The notes under the pieces: model-generated
Databases searched by the model: none
The model's input: only the letters and a program-made list of their open reading frames with translations
Told to the model about the DNA's origin: nothing
Shown: in pieces, positions 34,561 to 47,555 of the stretch
Layout: each line of letters starts with the position of its first letter
How positions within the stretch are numbered: position 1 is the first letter of the stretch
Translations under genes and position numbers: made by a program
Origin: Angiostrongylus vasorum
Taxonomy: Eukaryota > Nematoda > Chromadorea > Rhabditida > Metastrongylidae
DNA: 64,000 nucleotides
Direction of reading: 5' to 3'
Assembly (NCBI GenBank): GCA_018806985.1
Contig: JADANN010000032.1
Span: forward strand, 3,857,180 to 3,921,179

Positions 34561-35392
34561 TGCCGAAGTTTATGAAAACGAAAGCGACTTCACCACCCTG
34601 AATCCGCCCGTGTAAAAGAACACTAATCTGTCATACTGTAGTTAAACCGCCTTTTACTTAACTTCGGCGTGATCAGTCAATAAATTTCTTTAAAATGTTG
34701 GGCTCACACGAGGTCGATATAGAGCCTTTATATGATTAACGTTTCAACGTCTTCGTCTTTTTCAAAGCCGGTGAGTCTAGTTGATGTCAACAGTTCTTCA
34801 TACTCTCAATGTGGTGTCTCCGTCTTCGTATCCAGTCGAAGCTTCATCACTGGACCAGGGCTCGAATGAGGCAACTTTGCCCTGCAGAGCTCTTTTTTTC
34901 AGGCTTTCTCGTCGGCGAACCAGATAGGCCATCCGTGTAAAAGAACACCAAAAACTGTATTTGAAGTTGGACCAGATACTCGATAAGGTGCTCACAGAAC
35001 ACAGACCCATAATGGAGAAGATCTTGAAGCAGAAGTCAGAATCTTCGCACAGGAACGCAAAACGTCGGCTCAAAAATCCCTCGACCCATTTTGGGTGGAT
35101 TCCAAGGATACGAAAATGGTCGGTAAAAAGGGAATGTCTCATTGTCAAGCAACATCTCAGAGCATCTCCAGGCTTCGAAGAAGGCGAAATGCGCGGAAGC
35201 CAGTGCTTGTGAATGGACAGAATATAATAAGAACTTCGTGTGTGCTTAACAAGAAAATACTGCTTTTTTGGTTCTAATAAATCCTGCGGTGAAAACAAGC
35301 GAAAAGATCTAATTTTACGACATTTTCAAGGAAGTATTTATTTTTACGATTCGAATTTATTTCGAAACTAGAGATTCCAAATTACCACATGT

Positions 35393-35412
35393 ATATATAT
35401 ATATATATATAT
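35393..35412 (+). repeat. (TA)n microsatellite in left arm
   Basis: A short alternating AT tract occupies the position corresponding to the much longer tract at 38505-38562 in the right arm. Confidence 0.8.
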
Positions 35413-35499
35413 ACTTATAATATACATAAATATATATACATATATAGCATGCATTCATATGTGTTTATTTACACGTATGCATTTGTATACGTATAGTGC

Positions 35500-35735
35500 A
35501 ATGCAAATACACTCGATCGATCTCTGGTTTGATGACGTGCTCTGAACCAAGTCTTCCGTGCTTCCAGCGTCGACAAAATGCTATCGAACTTGAAAGGAAG
35601 GACAAAACAAAAACACATGCTTGATATATTGTTGACACACCAAATGACATTTTACGTGCCAAATATGCTCTCAATCATCTCTACGATGATGCGAATCGAT
35701 TTGAATGCATGAGGCACGTCTATGAAATTGATAAA
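35500..35735 (+). repeat. SINE-related segment (family 2) in left arm
   Basis: The reverse complement of 38168-38452, sharing the TCAATCATCTCTACGATGAT-to-CATGAGGCACGTCTA section and a B-box-like CGATCGATCTCTGG. It is part of the inverted repeat arm rather than an independent insertion. Confidence 0.5.
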
Positions 35736-36249
35736 CGTCGAGCTTTTTTCCCTTTCACGCTCTGTATTCGTCTTCTACTTTGTGTCATTCTCTATCTGTG
35801 GTTATACCAGTCAAGGGACAGTGTATGGCATCTTCATGAAGTTCCATGTATCGTTCTTTTATTTATACATTTGCCAATTTTTTTTCCTTTTTTTGAGATC
35901 CCCACAAACTTAAAAATCTACATCAGCATGAGTATCTTACAGATTTTCTATACAATCACAGAGCAGCAGAAGACTTAATGGCTTAGTCACTGTTTCATGT
36001 AATATTCAAAACTCTGTGGTTTCTGCTGTTAAGGCTTACGAGATCATTGCAGAAATTTCAGTTCTATGCTCTAATAGGCTTCCTTGTGTTCTTCCGAGAA
36101 TGTGGACAACAACTGCAGCCAAAGACGCTTGTCCAAAACCCCACCTAAACCGTTAATACAAGTCGAATTCGGGAATTAGTGAAAAGCTGCTTAAATTTTC
36201 CAATATATTCTCGGAGAGAATGCTCAAAACACCACTGAAAGGAGTGGAG

Positions 36250-38200
36250 ACAACGAGATTTGATAACCATTTCTAAAAACAGAGTTGAACTATTGATACA
36301 TGCCAACTGAAAAGCACACATCCTGAGGAAGTCTCCTTAACAATTTATCATCTTATAATAAAGGAAAACTCTCCTCCTCAGAGTTCCGAATGAGGCATTT
36401 CTGCGCCACTTGAGCAGCAACATGGTCTCATCGCACAAAGAACTGGTCCAAAAATGGTTAAGAAATTTTTAACTAACAGGAATGCTTTTCACAGGCTTCA
36501 CTGAAATAACACCTGGTTGGGCACTCTGTATATTAAACACAAAAGTGCAGCAAAAAAAGATCTATGTAGCAAGGTGAGCTGATGAGATATGGAATGCATT
36601 TGTTCCATTTTGCTACAACTTGTATGATAGGGTTCACTGCAATTGCACCATTCTCTGTTAGACGAGTTAAGGCCTTTCTGAGAAAGAACTTTGAGATAAA
36701 AGAAAAAAACCGATCAGGTGAGAAAACGACAAAGGGAAAATTATCTCACTTTTTCACATGTACTGATCACATACAGTATTCAGGGAGATTAAGAGTGCAT
36801 GAATATGGGAAACAGCCTCCCTCACAAAAAAAATTATACAGAAAGAAGGCTATTCTGAGAAAAAACTTTCGGGGTTTCGAAGCTTCGAGGAAATAAGAAA
36901 TTGCCGAGAAAAAACGAAGAATATCGCAAGCCTTTCAAACAATAATCATACGCAGTAGTCAAGAAGAGCGGTTGATTGTTGGAGTCACTTTATGGAAAAC
37001 AGGTCCTCTTTCAGAACTTCGTGCACTTGCAGAGTTGTCCAATTTGAAAATAAATTTAGATCTATGAAAGTACGGCCTTCTTCAATATGTCGTCAAATCA
37101 TATACATTTGCTGGTTTTCATCATAGAATTAATCACAGCTAAAGAGGTCATAAATCCTTTCGAGATTTTTCCCACTCTGAAGCTTGACTGAAAAACCTGG
37201 TGTGGGATTCTGTTCACCTATTCTACATTATTCTTGTCATCTACCATGCCTCTGGTGCAAATCAGATTGCTTTTGAAGTCGAAGGTCCACCAAATGAAGA
37301 ACGACATGCCCTCTGAGACCAGCACCGATCAGTTGCCCGTATCACAACACACTGCGAGTGGGTTTCTTCCTCCCTCACCTCAGGATAATCTGTTCAGCCG
37401 AGATAGACACATTCGTCAGCCATGTAAACTGTTTGCAGTTGGCTTGCATTAATAAGTGGAATACTCATAAAAGGCAAAACAGTGAATTAAGAAAAAGCCG
37501 CTTCCGATTCTATTAAAAGTTGACTGCTCAATTTCTCCTACCGAAGTCATGAAAGTGTTTGGCTGATTGCACTGATTGTCAATATGACCTCTCAAGGTTC
37601 TGAAGACCGGAAAGTTAACCACTTTTGAATAAGCGTCGTACTAGCAACCTAATCTCTGCTCAGCAAGAGAACATTAGCTTTCCGATTCTTTGTCGCATCA
37701 TCCGTGAAATTACAAACCTCTTCGACAGTACATTGGAGAAATCTAAGTAGTCACTATTTCGCAACTCCGTCTTGTGTTAATGGTCAGCTGAGTTTTTTTG
37801 ACAAGCGTCCTTTGGCTGCAGTTGTTGTCCACATTCTTGAAGGAATACAAGCAAGCCTATTAGAGTATAGAATTGAAGTTTCTGTAATGTTCTCGTTAGC
37901 TTTAATCGCAGAAGCCACAAAGTTCTGAATACCACATGAGACAATGATTGCTACATTAGGCCCACTACGATCTTGCTATCATGTAGAAAATCTGTAAAAT
38001 ACTCATTCTGGTGAAGATTTTATGTTTATAGGGGTCCCAAGAGCGAAAGAAAGAACGGCGGGTGTACAAATAAAAGAACAATACGCCATACATTGTTCCT
38101 CGACAGGGTATAGGTATAACAACAAATAGAGAATGACACAAAGTAGAAGACGACTACAGGGCGTAAAAGGACAAAGCTCGGCGTTTATCAATTTCGTAGA
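36250..38200 (+). repeat. dispersed element copy 2 (direct repeat with 31640-33115)
   Basis: It has the same block order as copy 1 and is slightly longer. Its right part overlaps the start of the right arm of the inverted repeat. No transposase or reverse transcriptase was recognised in it. Confidence 0.55.
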
Positions 38201-38452
38201 CGTGCTTCATGCATTCAAATCGATTCGTATCATCGTAGAGATGATTGAGAGCATATTTGGCACGTAAAATGCCATTTGGTGTGTCAACAATATATCAAGC
38301 GTATGTTTTTGTTTTGTCCTTGCTTTCAAGTTCGATAGCATTTTGTCGACGGTGGAAGCACGGAAGACTTGGTTCAGAGCACGTCATCAAACCAGAGATC
38401 GATCGAGTGTGTATTACATTGCACGTCTCCCCACTGCGCTACACACGATTCA
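38168..38452 (-). repeat. SINE family 2-related copy in right arm
   Basis: It starts with GGACAAAGCTCGGCGTTTAT, holds the CTTCATGCATTCAAATCG segment, and ends CTCCCCACTGCGCTACAC, which on the minus strand is an A-box-like GTGTAGCGCAGTGGGGAG. Confidence 0.55.
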
Positions 38453-38501
38453 TATAGATACGTAAGCAAATATTTATATGCAAATAAGCACATACCAATG
38501 T

Positions 38502-38504
<3 letters not shown>

Positions 38505-38562
<58 letters not shown>
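38505..38562 (+). repeat. (AT)n microsatellite, about 29 units
   Basis: An uninterrupted alternating AT tract. Translations of it give Ile-Tyr repeats that are artefacts. Confidence 0.95.
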
Positions 38563-38565
<3 letters not shown>

Positions 38566-39695
38566 AACATATATTTGTATACACTATAAATATACATAGA
38601 TATATATGTGGAAATAACTACGACACACTACTAGCAAACTTTCGCAATGACTTATCGTAATATCAGAACGATGAGCCCTCACAACCCCAAACGCACTTGT
38701 CCAAAAAAGAAGTTTTCGTAAATTCTTAAGTGGTGAGAATGATTTTGCGGTCCTTCGGTGCAAATAGTGCAGTAGGAAAGTTCTGTGCGGCAAAATTAAG
38801 TGCATTAGATGAAATGCACATTGTCTGCTTTGCACCTCAATCATGAAGAGTACATAGAGCATCTCGGGTGTTTCGTCTTTGAGGCCATTGCCATGAACTG
38901 CTTTGTGCTTCGAGATATTCCAGAAAATAGAAGGAGCTGAGTTGAAGAAAAAGTGCAATTACCCTAAGCTTCTCACGCTCTGGTCATAGAAGATAATCGA
39001 GAACATTGGGAGTGGTTATGTATGGGATTCATGTCAGGGGAAAGGCAACCTTCAAAATAATTTCGAACCGTAAAAGGAAATAATTCCTTGAAAATGTCGT
39101 AAAATAAGATCTTATCGCTTGTTTTCACCGCAGTATTCATTAAAACCAAAACAGAGAGAACTCGTCGAGTTCTCACTACTTTCATGGTAAGCACACACGA
39201 GATTCTTATTATATTCTGTTCATTCATAACCACTGAGTTCGGCGGATTTCACCTTCTTCGAAGCCTGGAAATGCTCTGGGATATTGCACGATAATGAGAC
39301 ACTACTTCTTGTGGTTTATTCTCGGATCTTTGGAATTTATCCGAAATGCATCGAGAGTTTTACGCATTCATGTTTTGGATTATTGTGAGAAGAATCTGAC
39401 TTCTCCTCCAGGATCTTCTCCATTATGGGTCTGTGTCCTATGAACACCCTATCAAGTTAGTTCAACTTTAAATATAGTTTTTTGGTGTTTTTTTTTCACA
39501 AAGGCGATCTAACCGGTTCGCCGACGTATAGTCGACAATCAACCAACAACCGCCTTTAATAAAAGAGTAATGTTGGGCAAAGTTGCCTCATTCGAGCGGT
39601 GCTCCACTGATGAAGCTTCGACTGGATACGAAGACGAAAGTACCACATCGAGAGTGCGAAGAACTGCTGACATCGATTTGGATCGTCAGCACTGA

Positions 39696-41719
39696 AGAAG
39701 ATGAAACATTAGAAAGGCAGCCGAATTAAAAAATCTTTATCTCGAGGTCGGTTTTGTTACAGTATTACCGACTACTATTCTTTTACACAGCTTCAAAGTG
39801 GTCTACCCATTTCACCAATGCATTCGTCCCAGCAGTTCTACAAGAGGTCGGATAAACCGTAGCCGAATTCACGTAGTCACCGTCTCTCATGACAAATTCC
39901 CTTCATTTCAAACGAAATAAACATGGCTTTAAAATAACGTTTAAAAGGGTAGTCGTGGAGAATTTAGCACCAGCAGTTGAATTACCACAAAACACTGTAA
40001 GATGGTAGTTCGTAACCGTTTATATCAGTGTCTGTGCACAATACAAAATTGCATAATATGTCATAACGGTAGAGACGGCGATTGGATGAGTTCGCAGAGG
40101 GTGTATCTAATCTCATGTAAAGCGTACGGGGTGAATACGTTGGCTAAACGGGTATACCACTCTGCATCCATATAGAAGAGCACCTGGTAGGCAAATTTTA
40201 TTTAAAACTAAACACTCCACTAGGTGCGCATAGGACGCATGAGTATAACGAAGAAATTTTAAAATAAAAGCCGCAATGCTCGTACAGGTATCCAATCTAT
40301 CAGCACTTAAACTCTTGGAGCCTTGTGGACAAGCTCCACAAATCCAAAAACGATCCTCAAGAGGAAATGCTTCGTTATCATCAATGATCTCACACAGTAT
40401 TTAGGGCTAATATTTCAACGTGAGAGGGGCTCATTAAAGAACCATGTGAACTCTGCCCGGTAGACCTCCACGTGGAATACTCAATGTAACACTCATATAG
40501 AGCGCTGAGTATGTTAAAAAGCTGTTTCATATCCAACGCGCATGAAAATCAGCTATCGTGGCTTTTTTTTATTGAGATTATGGAGATGTCGGCTGACTAG
40601 GTTACTGATGACGTGACCATTGCAGGCTCTCAGGAAGGTGAAATCCGCTGGAATCTAGCTGTTGTGAAAAAAGTAAAATGCGATAGCAACACCGTGTGTG
40701 CTTATCAAGGGAATAGAGAATTGTTTATCAATGTCGAGGGTAACAGAAAGTCGATTTTGGAAGCCCTTTGAGATTTTTTTCGGTTCGTAACTTGAATGAA
40801 AACACAATATCCGTCTCTGTTGTCTACCCCATCAGTTTTCATTTATAATCAACACCTTCTATACTATTAAGCCAACACGAGATTAATAAAAAGGTTCATT
40901 AAGCTAATGTTTCGGGGTTTTGGTTTTCTTCACAGCCGATGACTGTAGTGGGTGGCCCACAATAGCTCGTGCTCGCATTATGGGTCTTCGTAGGTGCATC
41001 GAATCGAATTATCTTCATTGGCGCGCTGCTCAAATGAAATAGCATCTTTCGGCGGTGCTCTCTTATTCAAAACGGTTGCTGATGATACTGATGGTCCGTT
41101 GAAAATAAATTCTTTTTGTAACGAACAGTCTATCCTGCAACACTCGGCTGTAGAACACAGCGAAAGTCATCATTTAGTTTTCTCCTCGTCAAGTTAAATT
41201 AGAAGCATGTAGTAAAGGGAATAGCCAGGATTTACTGTAGGCGGTTCACCATTAACTTCCGACAGATTGGTTGTTGAAACAATTCTCTGAGTCGTAGAAA
41301 ATGCTGTCCATCTTTTAATGATATAAAATCTTTCCTGTGTTTCTCGTATATAGATCCTTGCACAATGCTGTAACCCAATGTGTGATGAAACAATTTGCTT
41401 TGCAGCCTCCGTTATAGGCTCATCTCGATCGCTCTTTCATCGACTTCATAATATCCTTGCACTCTTTCATCCTCGCAAGGATAAGGACGCTCCACCCACA
41501 TCGCTTATAAGGTAATTCCATCTACCGCACTGCTCCTCTTTCAGTTCGTTGCATCAATTCTTAATTGCACAAAATTTTATGTATATGCTTCTCGACCCTG
41601 GTACCACGATCATCATTGCAGAAGTCTGTCGTACCTATAAAGTAGTCGTCTCTGTTTTATACTATCTTGGCGTATTGGTCTTGTTTTATTGTTACTACCG
41701 AATTAATATTCTTCATAAC
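39696..41719. other. intergenic, no gene recognised
   Basis: Near 40905-40935 minus there is a degenerate copy of the hairpin motif (TGTGAAGAAAACC, then CCCCGAAACATTAGC). Otherwise I see no exon, RNA gene or classifiable repeat in these two kilobases. Confidence 0.35.
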
Positions 41720-44250
41720 TCACGTCACCCATGTCACCTGTCATCCCACTGATCATCGAGGAACTCCAGCGGACGTCCATTCCATTTTTTCCTGTTGCTT
41801 GCAAGAGTAGCCCAGTGGGTGCTGTTTGCTCTATGGACTTACTGAGCATCATACGATTATATCACCGTTTTTGTGAAGAACTCTGACCATCGAGTCGGTG
41901 GTCTTCCTGCTGTGCGTTTGACATCCCGAGGAATCCAGTCACTAATGGCTCTCGTCCATCGGTTGTCGTATTACCTATCCACCCCATCACCATTTTTTTC
42001 GACCGTTTAGTCTATAGATTGGCCCCCTTTGATTCTTTATTGTTGCTGTAGAGCGAAGATTCGGATTCCTTCTCTCATTTGTGTGGTGCGGGAACTCTCA
42101 TATTCGCAATTTCGACTGCGCACTCAATAATGCCTAGTGAACTTTTATACGGCTTACGTAGCGACTAGGTTTCTGACGAATACGCAGGAAGAATCGTGGA
42201 GTCGGTCGGAAAGGTGTCACTACATCCTTGATGCTATTGAACACTCACCAAGCTTCTCGATTTCTTCTGTTCAACTGTGGAGCATAGTAATTCATCATGT
42301 TGATTTCGCGAACTGCGTAAAAGTAGCCAGAAAATTTGGAGATATTCGTTCCGCTGAGCGTGGACCTCGAATAAAAAATCACTCTGTTACTCACGAATGT
42401 CGTTTTTGTGAGTTTTAATGGAAGACCAATCTTTCCACAAGCGTTATCAAAGTCGGCAAGCATTCACTTCGCCTTGCTAATGCTTGATGTTATAAGAACG
42501 AACTCATCAACAAAGCGAAGCTTGTTTAATTACCGATTATCGATTTCCACTCCCATATTGTCCCATTCAAGTGTTCGTATGACGTTTTCAAGGGCAGTGC
42601 TAAATAATTTTCGTAAGACGGTATCACCTTGCCTAGCCCCACTTTTTGACTTCTGTTTTAATATCTTTATATAACGATGATATTTTGGTTGTGAGATTCT
42701 CATATAGCTTAAGAAGAATCATTGTATACTTAGTAAATACGCCTTGGTTGTTTAGGGCTTTCAGGCTGCTTATATCTCAGCTGATTCCAAAACTCTTTAA
42801 ATCAGTGAAAGTGAGACACAGGTCACTTGAAGTCTCGCAATATTTCATTGAGCCCTGTAATCGTGCACATATGGTCCATCTTACTGGGTGCAGTTCGAAA
42901 CACCGCTTTCACACATCGCTGTTCTGCGTCAAGTGTTCTATCAATCCTGTTTAACATGGCCCAAGTGAAGAGTTGATAGACGACGGACAGCGAGCCATAG
43001 CTACCGATATCTTGGAGATTTCCCTTCTTGAACAACAACGCAGTCTTGCTGGTTTTCCATTAATGAAGAATTTTGAATTTTGGCAGGTAAGATGTGGAGA
43101 GCTCAGCCAGTGTGTTTCTGAGAAGTGGCGCAAGGTTCTTCAGGTGTTCGGGTCTTATCATGCGCGGACCTGGTGTTGTAAGCTTGTTCACCAACGAAAT
43201 AGCGTGTTGGATTTTGGAAAGCAGAACAGACTGGACCACATATCCATCCTCTTTTATTTCATTCGAGGGCAGGATGATGTGGCTACTGAAGGGATCCGAA
43301 TAGTGGTCGTGAATGATCTTCTCCATTGGCTTTCTGGAAACTCTAACTGTTCCGTCTGGACGTCGAAATGCAACCATCTTGGATTTGTAATTGAATGAGC
43401 TCCGGTAGGCTGTGCGAATGTTTTTTCCTAGTCTCTGCAGCATTGACCATAGCGGATGCTTTTTCTTTGTTTTTTTAAGACCTTCTTTTATCCCATTTCC
43501 GCATTGTTTTATAAGTTCCGAATGTGAACTGGCGGTTGCTCGAAGCTCGTCCGATTCAACGCTGGCGTATCAGCCCGAGTTTTCCTGGAGATGGACGTCT
43601 TTTAGTGACTTTCGAACTCTAGGCTTTCATAACGCAAACGTGGAGATGTCGAATAAGCCAATCGTATTCTTCGTCAATGTTACCAGTGGAGGTATCTTTC
43701 CAAGAGCCGACTAATGAGCCGCACAGATGCCAGTTTGTAGTGGTTTTTTATCTTGTTTTTGACCTTAGTGGCTTTCTCTCATTTTACCACAAATGGATCA
43801 TTCCGCGGAGGCGGTGGTCTGATCCCGTGTAGAATTTTGAGACAATGCCTACAAGTTCGATTTACTACAACATCTCTTCAACCGCAGGCGTCTTTTTTCG
43901 GGTTGTTAGTTGTCCGAATGAATCGATGTTTACGGCCAAACTCGTGTTGGCGAGAGGACCAAAGCCGTTATGTCGTGTTCGGAGAAACAGTTCTTCTGCG
44001 GTGTCATAGACGATATTGAATGGATGGCTCGTTCTCGTCTCAGCAGGCCATGTTGCTAGCAACGGGATGCCGGAATGGGATCTTTCTGTGAAGGAGATCC
44101 ATTGACTCTTTCTATACAAAGGTTTTTTTAGCTCCACAAGTTTAAATTGAGCACTACGGCACAGTAAAACGTGGGAGACAGGAAGAAGATTAGTATCTAC
44201 CATATTATCTCATCCACTGCTTAGATCAGACTAACACAAGAGCCACAATC
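41720..44250 (-). mobile_element. RTE-type non-LTR retrotransposon, nearly full coding span, inactive
   Basis: Reading down the minus strand, an APE endonuclease piece (AETRTSHPFNIVYDTAEELF) lies at about 44040-43960. The RT entry segment follows at 43443-43060 (MVAFRRPDGTVRVSRKPMEK, IRPEHLKNLAPLLRNTLAEL). Next come LFKKGNLQDIGSYGSLSVVY near 43035, MLADFDNACGKIGLPLKLTK at 42463-42404, and the C-terminal DWIPRDVKRTAGRPPTRWSE block near 41910-41960. The last block, near 41770-41730, ends DDQWDDR. The RT core between KAFDSVE and YADD is poorly readable. Frameshifts separate the pieces. It belongs to the same subfamily as the copies at 28562 and 55960. Confidence 0.8.
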
Positions 44251-44669
44251 CTGTTAACCCACATTCATATCACAAAGCTTGTCAAATTGGTCTGGTCTTT
44301 GTTAAATTCTTTTTCTATATCATCTGTAGGCATAGATCATGTAGCATCACGGCAAGCCGAAACGAGATCCTTCAAATGAGAGGAAACAGCAGATCATCGC
44401 CATAGAACCATGAAACGGCGTTAAGAAGAACGTTAAAGATGTTGCATGCCTTCGGCTATATTAGGAGTTGTAGGTGTTCTTGAGTATTTATTTGACCTAT
44501 CCGTTGAATTTCCAGCAACATACCGAGGTATCCAACCACGGGTCCTTTTTCTACAATACCAGCCAAATGCGTAATCATTCTACCGAACTAGGATGGATGA
44601 AGAGCTTGTTTTGTCCATGTTTCCTACTTTAAGTAACAGCTATGTGTATTTTTTGCAAGTCAATGCCAT
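44251..44669. other. spacer between mobile elements, nothing recognised
   Basis: No gene or classifiable repeat was seen. Confidence 0.35.
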
Positions 44670-44865
44670 CAGCAGATCGATAGAACTAGCTGAGAGACAG
44701 GCGAAGTGAAGGACCCGCATGGTGTGGTGGTGGATGCGCTAGCCCCTGGAAAGGGTAATAGCGCGTTCGTTCCCCACCGCAGACCCCTAAGTTTTGCAAA
44801 TTTCTCAGCACCAATGTGGTTATATTTCGCATAATACCTTGCCATAAAAAATTGTAGTAGTCACC
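44670..44865 (+). repeat. foldback-family repeat copy
   Basis: In plus orientation: GATCGATAGAACTAGCTGAG, ACCCGCATGGTGTGGTGGTG, AATAGCGCGTTCGTTCCCCA and the terminal ATACCTTGCCATAAAAAATT. The pol III-like A-box (TGGTGTGGTGG) and B-box (GCGTTCGTTCCCC) are both visible. Confidence 0.75.
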
Positions 44866-47280
44866 AAATGGGTAACATTATGTGTGTTTTGCCTTTACCT
44901 CTGTAAGCTGAATTGAATAAACAGCATCGCGATCTCTGCTCTAAATGTTGCGGCACCGGACGCTTATGAGAATGTAGGGCAACATGGGAATTTTCTTCTA
45001 GTACTTCTGTGTAAAAATTCGCCTTCTACACCATACCTGATCGACTGGTCATTATTTCATCCTTACCTTTTTTATTTTTTGATCTCGGTTTCAATATCGT
45101 CTCCGAACCAACTAGTAGGAACAGCGAAGGAATCGTTGCTGAAAAAAATACTTTTTTCGGATCCATATCGCGGTGGAGACTTGGAAACGCGTATTCAGAA
45201 TCTAGGGAAGATTAAATTGCTCAACCAGCGTAGGCCGGCTCCATACCCAGCACACTGGATGCCACCAACTATGACGTTAGGCGGGGAGAGGACCGTTCAG
45301 AGGTCATAAAATCTCGGGATGCGCAGGACCTCACTGGAAGCGGATCTGACGAAAACATCCGACACGCCATGGAGATTGTTTGTTATTCTGCACGTATAAT
45401 ACCATAGCGCTCTCATCAGACGCTGATCGTAACGCCCTGCTTAACGCTGCAGATCGCATGAAATATCACGTGGTCGTCCAACAGGAGCAAAAGTAGAAGA
45501 TCGACATATGCTAAGTAGATAACAGGACCCTTGTCATCCGCAGAGAAACCGTCACGGAAAGTCGGTGGCGTAGGCTTTGTCGTCCACTTGTCTATCGTCC
45601 ATTTCGTCGGCTAGTGCGAGATTCTTTCCCCGTCTTCCACTTTCAGCTGACTCGTGGCAAGGAGATAACGATCATCATTTGCTACCCACTGGCCGATGCA
45701 GCTCATATGTGCGAATTATATGCACCCTATTATTAGTTGGATGAACATATCCGTAATGATAAAGCGCCCTACATATTTAAACAAGATACTTCAACGTAAG
45801 AATAGGAAAAAGCCAACGAGAGAGAATACAGGACCGGAAATTTTGGATTAGGGGAATGAAATCAAAATGGGGAACGTCTAGCAGGATTCTTGCCTGCGGC
45901 ATGCCTCTTCCATGGAAACTCGTTCTTCCAGAAGAAAGAATTCGTCAGTGGACATGGGTGTATCCTAAATGCACGACTCATGCGGCGATCGACCATATTC
46001 TGATAGATAGAAAGTGGTGCTTGCTTGAAACGTGGGTAATCTCATTATTCTACACTGAGTTCGTCCTCCTACACGCACGCGAGGATTCGGTCCAGGCATA
46101 AGATGGAAAAAGAACTCCTGTCGTAATCCAAGGAAAACAAAAAAAAGTCATGCAGGACAAAAGATTTCCTTAGGAAAATCCTCTCCTCATATGACTGGCA
46201 ACTGGAGGAATTTCCGACGGACGACCACAAACAGCTTGTCGGAAGACTTAAAAATTGTACTGTATTCGCCTCAGTTCCTCAAAGCAAGGTTGCTGGTGAA
46301 GAAAATGAAACTGAAGTATCACCAGACTGCAACACGCTTAACAGGGTTAGTAATAAATGTCAGTTGCAGAAGAGTTTTGCGGGAAGATTAACATCGACGC
46401 TAGCGAAAGAAACTGCTAGAAGCAGCACAAAAAAGAACCTATGTGAAGAAATGACGTCCAGAGTGAGTATAATGTTCCGTTGTTAGACCCGATTGGCGAA
46501 GATTTGACCACTAAAACTTTTTTTCGTGATATGGAACTGGTGACGGAAAAGTTTCACACAACCTTTTTTTTCCACAATAGCCTTCTCTAACCCCAGAATC
46601 GCCTCTGGAGAAAAGCCATTCAGAATTCTTTTCTCTGAGGGGCACATAGCGATAGAAGTATTGAAAAAATCACAGTTGCAAGACTCAATGACCTCATAGC
46701 TATTTTTTCTTAGAGCTGAACGCCACAATCTCCGTGTATTTCTCACAACTCACATGACACAGTACTCTCAAATGGAAAAGGGCTCGGAGCAGTGGAGGAC
46801 GTGTTTCACGATCATCTTACAAAAGAAAAATCTCTAAAGGGGGATTTGTGCACTGTGCAAACTCTTCGCAGATTATTTTGTCATGCATATGAAGGACACT
46901 GAATGAGGAAGAACCAGTTGAGCAAGCAGGACTCCTACAAGGGACTGGTGCATAGACCACATCCAAGCGTTATAGAAGTTTGTCAGGAGTACCACTTGCC
47001 CTTTGTCCTAACCTTCGTCGTCCACGAGAAAGCGTTTTACAGCGTTGAGACGAATTCAGTCTCAATAGCGCTTGTCAACGAAGAAACTCAACTCTCCCAC
47101 ATACGAACACTAGCAGACTGTTGTTGGAACTGCAGCACGAATATAAAGCTTTTTTTTAATAACTCAAAAAAGCGACTTTTCTATAAACTTTGCGAATAGT
47201 CCCTTATATCTATTTCTATGTTTTTATGAACTGATTTTGTTAAGCTGATTGTTGAGCTGATGGAGTCACACTCGCAACAG

Positions 47281-47420
47281 CTCGCCTCTAAGGAAGGCGA
47301 AATCGCCGAAACGTCGGCCATCGAACAACAACAACAACCACAACAATAACAACGGCAACTTATGCCAACCTCGCATCGACAGTTTATAAGAACATATAAA
47401 AAAGACTTTTTCGTGGATTC
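47281..47420 (+). repeat. repeat insertion with hairpin motif and CAA tract
   Basis: It carries GGAAGGCGAAATCGCC then GAAACGTCGGCC (a perfect 4-bp-stem hairpin), an imperfect CAA tract, and CCAACCTCGCATCGACAG. It lies inside the reverse transcriptase of the surrounding RTE copy, so it inserted after that copy. Confidence 0.6.
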
Positions 47421-47555
47421 CTCACCATAACCATAGAAAAAAGCCTTCGGCAAGGCGACACAGTACCGCCAAAGGTGTTTACTACCGCACTGCGATGGAT
47501 AATGAAATTACTCGATTGGGTCAAGAAGGGAATACGTATTGATGGAGAATGACTA

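Larger units (their letters stand above)
34738..35965. repeat. large inverted repeat, left arm
   Basis: Its reverse complement is found in 37978-39695. Shared blocks in opposite order include the segments around 34800 and 39655 (TCCAGTCGAAGCTTCATCA and its complement), around 35310 and 39100 (AAAATGTCGTAAAATAAGAT on the right arm), and 35530-35735 and 38190-38400 (CTCTGAACCAAGTCTTCCGT and its complement). The 166-codon minus-strand frame at 34798-35298 lies wholly inside the arm. Confidence 0.75.
37978..39695. repeat. large inverted repeat, right arm
   Basis: Complementary to 34738-35965. It is longer because of a 58-base AT microsatellite and about 420 bases of extra sequence around 38620-39040. 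Near its end it encodes GYEDESTTSRVRRTADIDLD, matching the left-arm minus-strand frame (GYEDGDTTLRV) and a remnant near 50880. Confidence 0.75.

Noticed and set aside
34798..35298. 166-codon minus-strand frame, the longest in the window
   Set aside because: It lies entirely within an arm of the large inverted repeat, and its end is repeated at 39655 and near 50880. It is mobile-element sequence, not a host gene.
38369..38660. Ile-Tyr repeat proteins on the plus strand
   Set aside because: Translation of the (AT)n microsatellite at 38505-38562.
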